Shown: positions 1-5,774 of the stretch, piece after piece
Position numbering within the stretch: position 1 is the first letter of the stretch
Layout: the number at the start of each line of letters is the position of its first letter
NCBI GenBank assembly: GCA_016762995.1
Contig: JAESUT010000202.1
Location: 1,582 to 10,443, forward strand
From: Gammaproteobacteria bacterium
GTDB taxonomy: Bacteria > Pseudomonadota > Gammaproteobacteria > Pseudomonadales > Pseudohongiellaceae
Length of the DNA stretch: 8,862 nucleotides
Direction: 5' to 3'
The notes under the pieces: generated by a model
The model's database searches: none
The model's input: the letters and a program-made list of their open reading frames with translations, nothing else
What the model was told of the DNA's origin: nothing
Position numbers and translations under genes: made by a program

Positions 1-388
1 CTGCATCACCTGCAGCAAGCCCATTGTGCTCTAAAATATAAGCAAGAATTTGAGTGTATTCCGAGATTTCGAGACTGCCTTGTGCTCCCGGCGGCATGCG
101 GTTTACGCTATTGGCCAATTGGTCGGCGGGCTTATCGCCCCATCGGTTGGCGAAGAGTGTGCCGTTTAAGGCCGGTACTAATCCAAATCCTTCCAACCCG
201 TTGCCATGGCATGACGCGCAGTTTTGCTCATACCCGGCTTTACCGGCAGTCGCTTGTGCTTGAGTAAAGGTTGCCACTGCTTGCTCTTCGGCGGCGTGCA
301 GTTGAGTTTCAGTGAGAGTGATTGCGAGCAGGCAGAGAGCAAGTCGGGTATTGAGCCTAGTAAAAGTACGGTAGCGAGTTCTTGTCAT
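1..388 (-). CDS. Exported c-type cytochrome, N-terminal part (3' end outside window)
   Basis: The reading frame starts at the ATG at 388-386 and is open to the left edge, giving 129 visible residues. GGAG lies 6 nt upstream of the start. Residues 1 to about 33 form a signal peptide: a basic N-terminus, the hydrophobic core LALCLLAITL, and a cleavage region near LHAAEE. A single haem c site CASCH is at residues 57-61, and RMPPG at 97-101 supplies the likely axial Met98. The YTQILAYILEHNG stretch (111-123) fits the C-terminal helix of a small class I cytochrome c domain, so the domain is nearly complete and acts in the periplasm as an electron carrier. The frame is still open after it, so a second domain is possible. 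Fusion to a PQQ beta-propeller dehydrogenase is known for similar N-termini, but this is inference and nothing here shows it. It is transcribed divergently from the lipoprotein gene at 768. Confidence 0.85.
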   Translation of the reverse strand, partial: MTRTRYRTFTRLNTRLALCLLAITLTETQLHAAEEQAVATFTQAQATAGKAGYEQNCASCHGNGLEGFGLVPALNGTLFANRWGDKPADQLANSVNRMPPGAQGSLEISEYTQILAYILEHNGLAAGDA

Positions 389-767
389 TATTATCTCCGA
401 GCGTGGGTAGGCGCGATACAAAATGCTGTCTCTTACAGCTGACATTCCTCACTTTACAGGCCTAGGAGGGAGATTAAAACAGCCCTTACGTTAGTTACTT
501 TTTCGCGCTTACGAGCAGCCCCGCTAATACAGCCTGTACGGATTCTATTATTATTTTGGTTTTAATGATTTGAACTATTCTTTCGAAATTCATACTTGTG
601 TATTTGTCAGATGCTGACATTTATCAGGTTCTTTCAATCAGAAAACACAATATCCCAACACTGACATTGCGGGAAAGGGAACGTTCGCGTATTCAGCTGA
701 AATTAAGCTGCTATTTGCGATGCTGTGCGTTAGTAGAAGTACGCAATCAAAAGCAATGGAGATAGAG
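389..767. promoter_or_regulatory. Divergent intergenic control region between the cytochrome c and lipoprotein genes
   Basis: This 379 bp stretch has no convincing gene. It must hold the promoters for the minus-strand cytochrome gene and the plus-strand lipoprotein gene. The 8-mer CTGACATT occurs three times in the same orientation, at 439-446, 614-621 and 661-668. The middle copy is the right half of a 15-bp palindrome (605-619). The AT-rich part is at 541-605. I could not assign a good -35/-10 pair: TTGTCA (604-609) resembles a -35 box and overlaps the palindrome, but no good -10 box follows at the right distance. Confidence 0.5.
605..619. promoter_or_regulatory. 15-bp palindrome, candidate operator
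   Basis: TGTCAG-ATG-CTGACA is a perfect 6+6 dyad around a 3-nt centre. Its right half is one of three CTGACATT copies in this intergenic region. A -35-like TTGTCA overlaps the left half, which would suit a repressor or activator site for the lipoprotein gene. No regulator family can be named from this sequence. Confidence 0.35.
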
Positions 768-1106
768 ATGAAGCATTTATTAATTCTGGGTGCAATGCTG
801 GTGACGGCATGCAGCAGCAGTACGGAGATTCGATCATCAGATCCAGAATCGAGGATTTACGTGAATGGCGAATACTTGGGCACGGGACACGCCACCTACA
901 CAGATCAGAAGGTTGCATTTTCGAAGAATGAGGTGGAGATTCGAAAAGACGGTTGTGCGGCGGAATACTACAGCTTCAGGCGCAGCGAAGAGGCCGATGT
1001 GGGAGCTATAGTAGGTGGGCTGTTATGGACAGTGCCCTTTCTGTGGATTACCGAGTACAAGCCTCATCATGGCTACGACTTTGAGTGTGTGCCCGACACG
1101 ATCTAA
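768..1106 (+). CDS. Small outer-membrane lipoprotein with PEGA-like segment
   Basis: The ATG at 768 is chosen because GGAG sits 6 nt upstream and it puts a lipoprotein signal at the N-terminus. The frame could extend up to 720, but that would add a non-signal-like tail. The 112-aa product has a signal sequence MKHLLILGAMLVTAC with the lipobox VTAC and the lipidated Cys15. Ser16 follows, so the protein should be sorted to the outer membrane. Residues 24-62 (DPESRIYVNGEYLGTG, then a beta-rich stretch ending KDGC) resemble a PEGA domain, a short surface or peptidoglycan-associated beta fold. Residues 78-95 are hydrophobic and glycine-rich (VGAIVGGLLWTVPFLW), followed by EYKPHHGYDFEC, a pattern seen in small PEGA-type lipoproteins. 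Cys63 and Cys107 could form a disulfide. No enzymatic function is suggested. It converges with the glutaredoxin gene with 6 bp between the stop codons. Confidence 0.75.
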   Translation: MKHLLILGAMLVTACSSSTEIRSSDPESRIYVNGEYLGTGHATYTDQKVAFSKNEVEIRKDGCAAEYYSFRRSEEADVGAIVGGLLWTVPFLWITEYKPHHGYDFECVPDTI

Positions 1107-1112
1107 TGGCTT

Positions 1113-1367
1113 CTAAGGGGCTAGTAAGGCATCGAACTCGCCACTGGCTGTGCTCGCCAATAGCTCTTGATAGCCTCCTATCGACTTCTCGCCGACGAAA
1201 ATTTGGGGAACTGTTCGTTGCCCAGATTTTTTCATAACCTGAAGCATGAGTTCCTGATTGCCTTCCATATTGATCTCTTCAAACTCGTAGTCGCGGCTTG
1301 CTAGAAGATTTTTTGCAGCAGTGCAGTAGGCGCAGTATGTTGATGTGTAAATGGTAATAGTAGTCAT
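1113..1367 (-). CDS. grxC: Glutaredoxin, GrxC type
   Basis: The product is an 84-aa class I glutaredoxin, the usual length for GrxC. It is a cytoplasmic thiol-disulfide oxidoreductase that reduces disulfides or glutathionylated proteins with glutathione. The redox site is CAYC at residues 12-15, where most GrxC proteins have CPYC. The cis-proline motif TVP is at 52-54, and the glutathione-binding GG at 64-65 lies in IGGYQEL. The ATG at 1367 is preferred over a TTG two codons upstream (1373); neither has a strong Shine-Dalgarno. A terminator at 1411-1438 separates it from the upstream receptor gene, and only about 43 nt lie between the two, so expression depends on a promoter in that gap or on read-through. 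The family is certain; the gene symbol rests on size and motifs. Confidence 0.88.
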   Translation of the reverse strand: MTTITIYTSTYCAYCTAAKNLLASRDYEFEEINMEGNQELMLQVMKKSGQRTVPQIFVGEKSIGGYQELLASTASGEFDALLAP

Positions 1368-1404
1368 AGTCAAATTTCATGTCTAAATAGGATTAGGTGA
1401 TGGA

Positions 1405-1438
1405 GAATAAAAAAGGGACGCACGTATGCGTCCCTTTT
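1405..1438 (-). terminator. Intrinsic terminator after the TonB-dependent receptor gene
   Basis: The 12-bp perfect inverted repeat AAAAGGGACGCA (1411-1422) / TGCGTCCCTTTT (1427-1438) has a 4-nt loop. Read on the minus strand, the stem is followed by a T-rich run (TTTTTTATT), the form of a strong intrinsic terminator for the receptor transcript. The plus-strand side also has a short T run, so it may work in both directions and stop lipoprotein read-through. Confidence 0.85.
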
Positions 1439-1454
1439 CTGTACTACTTCTAAA

Positions 1455-1497
1455 ACTTGATTGACCTAAGCCCAAAGACTTAGGTCAGAGTTCAAGT
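1455..1497 (-). terminator. Second hairpin directly after the receptor stop codon
   Basis: TGACCTAAG (1462-1470) and CTTAGGTCA (1479-1487) form a perfect 9-bp stem with an 8-nt loop. Outer arms ACTTGA (1455-1460) and TCAAGT (1492-1497) extend it across a small internal loop. On the minus strand it starts 3 nt after the TAA and is followed by only TTTT. It may be a weak terminator or an mRNA 3'-end stabilising hairpin placed before the strong terminator at 1411-1438. Confidence 0.55.
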
Positions 1498-1499
1498 CC

Positions 1500-4268
1500 T
1501 TAGAAGTCCATTCTTATACGAGCGTAATAGAATGCACCTTCGATGCCCCATGGAGTGGAACCTGCGAAAGCGTTTCCAGAACCAATAGTTCCATCAAGGT
1601 TGTCGATATCAACGGCACCGCCTTCATCGAATGCATTGTTAGCACCGATCACGAAAGTGTAGTTGTCGTTCCAAGTGTATGCTGCTTCGAGGTCAACGAT
1701 GTTTTCGCCCTCGTAACAGTTGTCACGGTACAGTCCAAACTCACAATCGATAGTAGCGTTTGTTCCGTTAGCACCACGTGCAGTCGGATCACCACTCCAG
1801 TCACCAATCGTCCAGTCGTCATAAGTTCTAAGACGCGCTAGGAAGCGGAAGTCACCGATGAAGTGATTGTATGTGAATACACCACGGTTCTCTGGGTTGA
1901 AGTTCTCAAGGTCAACAACACGGTTACGGCTAACTTCCGAACCCGCGCTATCTACTTCAGTTTCAGTCCAGTTCCATGCGGCTACAAACGTACCGTTACC
2001 CATGTCACCCCAGTCCAGGTCCCATGTACCTACAAGGTCGACACCAGTTGTAGTGGTTTCGAAATCGTTGGTATAGAAACGTACTGAAGTCAGATCAGCA
2101 GCTCCTGGTACGCCAAGTTCCTGAAGACACAATCCAAGATTGCCTACAGGGTTAGCTAGGGCGCCTGGACAGTTTTGACCTGCAGGAACAGGTTGGCTAC
2201 TGATATCAACTAATCCAGTTAGTGCTATACGATTCTCAAGTTCAATATTGAAATAATCAATACTGACGTTGATGTCTGGAGTGATATCCCAAACAAGACC
2301 CACTGAGAAGTTAGTAGCATCTTCTGCTGTCAGAGCTTCAGCGCCAAGGAACTGCGCGATTGGGTTAGTTGGTGGAATCTGACCACTCTGCACTAGCTCA
2401 CCTTCAATCGTGCTGGTGGAAACCTTGGTTACGTTTTCCTGACCAGGAGTCGGGGCACGGAAACCAGTGTTGTATGAAGCACGTAGAGTAAGAGCATCGG
2501 TTACACGATATCGGCCAGCTATTTTGTAGTTGGTGGTATCACCGAATGAATCGAAGTCTTCGTAGCGCAGTGCTACGGAGGCAGTAAACGCATCAGTGAT
2601 ATCGGCTTCAGCTTCTCCGTATACAGCGATGTTCTTGCGGCCCCATATGCCAGCCTGTTGCGGGCTGAAACCAGCAAAACCGTGTGCGCCAATACTTAGG
2701 TTCGGCAGTGGCGTTACGCCATCGCTGTAAGTATTAGAACCGTTAACGTTTTGGAAAGCATACTGACCCGCATTCCACGAATCTTCTTCACCGATAATGG
2801 TTTCGAAGCGTTCTTCACGCCATTCGCCACCAAATGCGAGGCTCAGGTCTGAAGCTAGGCCGTCAACTGCCATGGTGTAGACAAAGTCAGCATTGACGTT
2901 AGTTTCTGACTGAACGTATGAGCCGAGGTCGAATTGTCGCTTAAGCTCGCCAGCAGCAATGCCGTTCGGTCCATTAGACGGGTTCCAAGTATTATCCAGG
3001 AAGAAGCTTACCTTGTTTCTGCCGTAGCCTGCGCTAAGGTCATAAGTAAGGTTAGGAGTGAGTTCGCCGCGAATGCCGGTTACTAGACTCGTATCTCTCA
3101 ATGCTCCGCCAAATGTAGGCGTGTAGCCTCCAGGTAAGACTTGGTTTAGCGCCCAGCAGTTAGCTGGAAGAGATGCCAATGCGGCATTATCAGCAGCAAC
3201 AACGGCTGGATCAAAAGCCACACCATTTGAGCCGGAACCCGGGCTAGTTAGAGCTGGGCAGTTAGAAGTTATGCCAGTCTGGCCCGCTGCGATATTTGTA
3301 TCTACAACTGCGCGGACGCCGTCGTTGGTATAAGTACCGCTACGATTGTTTGGATTACGGAAAAAGAAACCACCTTCGGTCTCACGCTGTCCGTAGTTAC
3401 CAAACGCATACACTTCTTGAGTATCTGAAAGCTCGATACCTGAATTGAAGAAAACATTCCAGTTATCACGGTATTCAGGGCCACCCCATACTTGAGCATA
3501 AGGGCTAGCAACATCAGTATTACCAGCATTGATCAATGTGATTGCGTCAGTACGCTGAATTGATCGGCTAGTTGCATCTTGCTCGCTCCAGCTACCAGTA
3601 ATATTGAGAAAACCGTCGTCGCCAAGAGGCAGACCGATATTACCCATGTATTGAATCAGGTCGCCATCACCGTCGCCAAACTCACCAGTACGTGCTTCTA
3701 AAGTGAAGCCATCTCGGTCGTCTTTAAGTACGAAGTTGATAACACCCGCGATCGCGTCAGAGCCGTATTGTGCAGCGGCACCATCACGAAGGATTTCAGT
3801 TCGCTTGAACGCTAGTGCAGGAATCGCTGAGATGTCAGCGCCCTGTGAACCGGCTGCTAGCGATCCGCCCGCTTCGGCGATAACACCAGAGCGATGACGA
3901 CGCTTGCCGTTCACCAGAATAAGGATATTGTCGGGTGGCAGTCCGCGTAGAGTAGCTGGACGAACTAATGTCGCAGCATCCGATATGGAATTTCGGCTAA
4001 CGTTGAAAGACGGTACAGATGTCTTCAACATTTCGTTTAGATCCGCGAAACCCATGTTCGCGAATTCTTCACCACTGATAACGTCTACTGGAACCGACGT
4101 ATCTGATGCGCTGCGTTGTGGACGCCGCGAACCAATGGTAACGATTTCTTCAACATCATCGTTCGCCTGTTGTGCAAACACCATCGGCGTGTAGGCCGCT
4201 GGCGCTAGCAAAGCAAGCGCGATGGCTGTCGGGAGAACCCGTTTTGCCATTTTAGGTCGTCTTGTCAT
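1500..4268 (-). CDS. TonB-dependent outer-membrane receptor
   Basis: This 922-aa protein is a ligand-gated outer-membrane transporter energised by TonB-ExbBD. The ATG at 4268 has AGGGG 7 nt upstream; a second in-frame ATG at 4250 lacks this support. Residues 1-32 are a signal peptide ending VFA before QQ. The TonB box EEIVTI is at 40-45. The plug domain covers about 50-180 and includes LRGLPPDNILILVNGKRRH (107-125) and the family signature LRDGAAAQYGSDAIAGVINF (160-179). The rest is a 22-strand-type beta barrel ending in the outer-membrane insertion signal with terminal Phe922. Six cysteines fall as three close pairs (NC..NC, NCP..LC, DC..NC), as expected for disulfides in extracellular loops. 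The substrate cannot be told: no polysaccharide, haem, cobalamin or siderophore genes are adjacent. It is transcribed from the 518-bp divergent intergenic region and has its own terminator, so it is probably monocistronic. Confidence 0.95.
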   Translation of the reverse strand: MTRRPKMAKRVLPTAIALALLAPAAYTPMVFAQQANDDVEEIVTIGSRRPQRSASDTSVPVDVISGEEFANMGFADLNEMLKTSVPSFNVSRNSISDAATLVRPATLRGLPPDNILILVNGKRRHRSGVIAEAGGSLAAGSQGADISAIPALAFKRTEILRDGAAAQYGSDAIAGVINFVLKDDRDGFTLEARTGEFGDGDGDLIQYMGNIGLPLGDDGFLNITGSWSEQDATSRSIQRTDAITLINAGNTDVASPYAQVWGGPEYRDNWNVFFNSGIELSDTQEVYAFGNYGQRETEGGFFFRNPNNRSGTYTNDGVRAVVDTNIAAGQTGITSNCPALTSPGSGSNGVAFDPAVVAADNAALASLPANCWALNQVLPGGYTPTFGGALRDTSLVTGIRGELTPNLTYDLSAGYGRNKVSFFLDNTWNPSNGPNGIAAGELKRQFDLGSYVQSETNVNADFVYTMAVDGLASDLSLAFGGEWREERFETIIGEEDSWNAGQYAFQNVNGSNTYSDGVTPLPNLSIGAHGFAGFSPQQAGIWGRKNIAVYGEAEADITDAFTASVALRYEDFDSFGDTTNYKIAGRYRVTDALTLRASYNTGFRAPTPGQENVTKVSTSTIEGELVQSGQIPPTNPIAQFLGAEALTAEDATNFSVGLVWDITPDINVSIDYFNIELENRIALTGLVDISSQPVPAGQNCPGALANPVGNLGLCLQELGVPGAADLTSVRFYTNDFETTTTGVDLVGTWDLDWGDMGNGTFVAAWNWTETEVDSAGSEVSRNRVVDLENFNPENRGVFTYNHFIGDFRFLARLRTYDDWTIGDWSGDPTARGANGTNATIDCEFGLYRDNCYEGENIVDLEAAYTWNDNYTFVIGANNAFDEGGAVDIDNLDGTIGSGNAFAGSTPWGIEGAFYYARIRMDF

Positions 4269-4300
4269 TTACTTTCCCCTTATAGAAGTAAAGTTATTGT

Positions 4301-4316
4301 GCCTGTCGAAACAGGC
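4301..4316 (-). promoter_or_regulatory. Hairpin in the 5' leader of the receptor gene
   Basis: GCCTGT and ACAGGC form a perfect 6-bp stem. On the minus strand, which is the receptor mRNA, the loop reads TTCG, a stabilising tetraloop sequence. It ends about 32 nt before the receptor ATG and leaves the Shine-Dalgarno AGGGG exposed. A role in mRNA stability or initiation control is inferred. Confidence 0.4.
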
Positions 4317-4423
4317 TTTAAATGAACCTAGCGGTTATAGGCCTACCCAGAAATTGCCGAAGCGACTCTACAGCGAGTATGCGCGATTAACTGCGTAGCC
4401 GAAGAATATGTTTCTGAGGGTGA

Positions 4424-4507
4424 AAAGTCCAACAAAAGCACTACCTTAGACCTTGAAATCCCCCTTTTTACCTATGCAGCGCATCTGATAGCGGCAGGTT
4501 GGACTTT
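4424..4507. repeat. Perfect 10-bp inverted repeat enclosing 64 bp
   Basis: AAAGTCCAAC (4424-4433) and GTTGGACTTT (4498-4507) are exact reverse complements. A smaller ATGC-AGC-GCAT dyad (4474-4484) lies inside. The pair could close a multi-element RNA structure in a leader transcript or be two distant protein-binding half-sites. Confidence 0.5.
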
Positions 4508-4650
4508 GAATGCGCGAAAACACGCCTAAATGAGCGTTATTTATATAATTTGGAGGATTTTTGCTCACTTTTTGCACAGCCGTCCAATTGCTACTTAAAA
4601 AGGGGGTATTCGGCGAATATTTGCTCGATTTAATCTCCTGGGAGGAAGGG

Positions 4651-4680
4651 GCGATCGAATAGGGTATTGACCTAGATCGC
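4651..4680. promoter_or_regulatory. Bulged dyad overlapping a candidate -35 box
   Basis: GCGATC (4651-4656) pairs with GATCGC (4675-4680). Inside, TAGG (4660-4663) pairs with CCTA (4671-4674), leaving a 3-nt bulge and a 7-nt loop. The right half overlaps TTGACC (4667-4672), the candidate -35 box for the hydrolase gene, so this could be an operator. Confidence 0.35.
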
Positions 4681-4696
4681 AGCTTCCGCATAGCAT
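4667..4696 (+). promoter_or_regulatory. Candidate sigma70 promoter of the hydrolase gene
   Basis: TTGACC (4667-4672) and TAGCAT (4691-4696) are separated by 18 nt. Each keeps the most conserved positions of the -35 and -10 boxes. Transcription would begin near 4703, upstream of the terminator at 4724-4755, so the hydrolase mRNA would have to pass through that terminator. Confidence 0.4.
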
Positions 4697-4719
4697 GAAG
4701 TCACTGCTTAGGCAGGCAT

Positions 4720-4794
4720 ATGCAAACCCTCGCTCCAGCGGAGTGGGGGTTTTTTGTTTGGATAGTCTCTATCCGAGGAATAGACCATGACTGA
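4720..4794 (+). CDS. Candidate 24-codon leader ORF spanning a terminator
   Basis: An ATG at 4720 opens 24 codons ending at TGA 4792-4794. The peptide begins MQTLAPAEWGFFVW. A weak AGG lies 7 nt upstream (4710-4712). The ORF runs through both arms of the terminator at 4724-4752, the T tract and the second hairpin. It overlaps the hydrolase start by 8 bp in another frame. The Trp-Gly-Phe-Phe-Val-Trp cluster falls at the terminator G/T tract, so it may simply reflect the G- and T-rich DNA. Translation would prevent the terminator from folding, as in attenuation leaders. This is a position-based inference; no homologue is recognised. Confidence 0.25.
   Translation: MQTLAPAEWGFFVWIVSIRGIDHD
4724..4759 (+). 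terminator. Intrinsic terminator or attenuator upstream of the hydrolase gene
   Basis: The arms AAACCCTCGCTCC (4724-4736) and GGAGTGGGGGTTT (4740-4752) pair over 13 positions with two G-T wobbles and an AGC loop, followed by TTTTTTGTTT. It points in the plus direction, but no plus-strand gene lies between the divergent receptor start (4268) and this site. It either ends a small RNA made in the intergenic region or attenuates the hydrolase transcript, whose ATG is 27 nt past the hairpin's T run. Confidence 0.8.
4760..4774 (+). promoter_or_regulatory. Hairpin abutting the hydrolase Shine-Dalgarno
   Basis: GGATAG and CTATCC form a perfect 6-bp stem with a TCT loop. The stem ends at 4774, directly before the Shine-Dalgarno GAGGA (4775-4779). 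It could insulate or modulate ribosome access after the terminator. Confidence 0.4.
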
Positions 4795-5566
4795 CAACGC
4801 CAATACGCGCCTTAGCAATCCCTTGGTTCACCAACTGCCCTACGCAGGCAAGGTGCGAGAGGGCATTAGCTATGCAGACGAGGCTAGATTTTTCGATATC
4901 TATCTCCCAGAGCGGACCGAAGGGCCGGCACCGGTGGTGGTGCTCGTAACGGGTTATCCAGATCCTGGGTTTGAAGAGCGAGTAGGGCTGAAACAGATGC
5001 AAATACAGGCCTATAGGGACTGGGCAAAGCTGTTGGCGGCAAGCGGTATGGCCGCCGTCATTTACAGCAATGTCGAGCCTGTAGAAGATGCCTTTATATT
5101 GCTGGATTTTCTGCGCTGTGAAGCGGGTCAGTTGCAGATTGACCCTGCTCGGATCGCTCTTTGGTCTTGCTCGGGCAACGTGCCGAATGCAATAAATGTC
5201 CTGCACAAAGATAGCTCACTGCGCTGTGCGGCTCTGCTATACGGGTTTATGTTAGACAAGGCGGGCTCTTCAGTGCTGCAAGCAGCGGCGCAGAAATTCG
5301 GCTTTGTAAATCCCCACAAGGGCCTAGAAAATTTCCCTGAAAACACTCCTATCTTGGTAATTCGCGGGGGTAAAGATGAGTTTCCTGGATTGAATGAATC
5401 CATCGATAACTTCGAGATGGAGGCGGTCGCTCGCAATAGCCCGGTGAGTGTTATTCGCTATGCCGAGGGGGTGCATGCCTTCGATACACTGGATGATTCA
5501 CAGCGCTCGATTGAGATGATCAAACTCTGCGTCGGCTTTCTGCGGCTAAGGTTAAATGTTTATTGA
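4787..5566 (+). CDS. Alpha/beta hydrolase with unusual nucleophile elbow
   Basis: The 259-aa protein has the size and layout of a single-domain alpha/beta hydrolase of the dienelactone hydrolase/esterase type. The start has GAGGA 7 nt upstream. There is no signal peptide, so it is probably cytoplasmic. Strand beta3 with the oxyanion region is VVVLVTGYPDPG (50-61). The nucleophile elbow is ALWSCSGN (124-131), which gives Ser129 in an S-C-S-G-N context where G-x-S-x-G is usual. The acid is likely Asp197 in VIRGGKDE (191-198), and the base His230 in YAEGVHAFD (225-233). The full Ser-Asp-His triad therefore appears present. The substrate is unknown; an ester or lactone is the family expectation. 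It follows an intrinsic terminator and is not clearly co-transcribed with the NosR-like gene 208 bp downstream. Confidence 0.85.
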   Translation: MTDNANTRLSNPLVHQLPYAGKVREGISYADEARFFDIYLPERTEGPAPVVVLVTGYPDPGFEERVGLKQMQIQAYRDWAKLLAASGMAAVIYSNVEPVEDAFILLDFLRCEAGQLQIDPARIALWSCSGNVPNAINVLHKDSSLRCAALLYGFMLDKAGSSVLQAAAQKFGFVNPHKGLENFPENTPILVIRGGKDEFPGLNESIDNFEMEAVARNSPVSVIRYAEGVHAFDTLDDSQRSIEMIKLCVGFLRLRLNVY

Positions 5567-5583
5567 TCTAGTCGGCACTAGAT
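5566..5583. repeat. Inverted repeat at the hydrolase stop codon
   Basis: ATCTAGT (5566-5572) and ACTAGAT (5577-5583) form a 7-bp stem with a CGGC loop, starting at the last base of the TGA. No T run follows, so it is not a typical intrinsic terminator; mRNA 3'-end protection is possible. Confidence 0.4.
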
Positions 5584-5707
5584 AGGGATAGCGCGCTAGA
5601 GCGAGTACTAAGTGATGTACCTGTTGGCGGATATTTGATTAAATACCGAGCAGTTTCCTGAGACACTTGATGATTCCCCGAGGTTCCAGATTTTAGCTGT
5701 AGAACTT

Positions 5708-5733
5708 ACTAGTCGATAGAACTAGTCGATAGA
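5708..5733. repeat. 13-bp tandem direct repeat upstream of the NosR-like gene
   Basis: ACTAGTCGATAGA occurs twice back to back (5708-5720 and 5721-5733), about 41 bp before the NosR-like start codon. The 208 bp between the two genes otherwise shows no gene and no good promoter match. The repeats could be binding sites for a regulator or a recent slippage duplication. Confidence 0.7.
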
Positions 5734-5774
5734 AAAATTCTAGTAGAAGAACTCAAAATAGGAAAATAATAATA

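Larger units (their letters stand above)
4269..4786. promoter_or_regulatory. Dyad-rich divergent intergenic region between the receptor and hydrolase genes
   Basis: I find no convincing gene in these 518 bp. The region contains several inverted repeats: GCCTGT/ACAGGC (4301-4316), AAAGTCCAAC/GTTGGACTTT (4424-4433 and 4498-4507), CCCCCTTTTTA/TAAAAAGGGGG (4460-4470 and 4596-4606), GCGATC/GATCGC (4651-4656 and 4675-4680) and a terminator at 4724-4755. An AT-rich block at 4540-4550 includes TATAAT (4544-4549) but has no matching -35 on the plus strand. The receptor mRNA may therefore carry a long, structured 5' leader. No known riboswitch core motif (for example a B12 box) was seen. Confidence 0.6.

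Noticed and set aside
720..767. Upstream start (720) for the lipoprotein
   Set aside because: It would place 16 residues before the lipoprotein signal and has no Shine-Dalgarno, while the ATG at 768 has GGAG at 6 nt.
3904..4194. 96-codon plus-strand ORF opposite the TonB plug domain
   Set aside because: It is a mirror of a strongly conserved coding frame. Other plus-strand ORFs at 1863, 3703 and 8003 are rejected for the same reason.
4561..4662. 33-codon plus-strand ORF with TTG start 4 nt after GGAGG
   Set aside because: The spacing is short, the start codon is rare, and the only nearby -10 (TATAAT 4544-4549) would start transcription inside the Shine-Dalgarno. There is no recognisable product.
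4446..4691. 81-codon minus-strand ORF in the intergenic region
   Set aside because: It has no Shine-Dalgarno and a low-complexity, non-family-like translation, and it covers the inverted repeats and candidate promoter. It reads as a chance ORF.
4769..5206. 145-codon minus-strand ORF opposite the hydrolase start
   Set aside because: It is antisense to a well-supported coding region with a catalytic triad, and its translation has no family features.
5635..5648. FNR-like half-site TTGAT upstream of the NosR-like gene
   Set aside because: The second half of the TTGAT-N4-ATCAA palindrome is missing, so anaerobic control is not supported.
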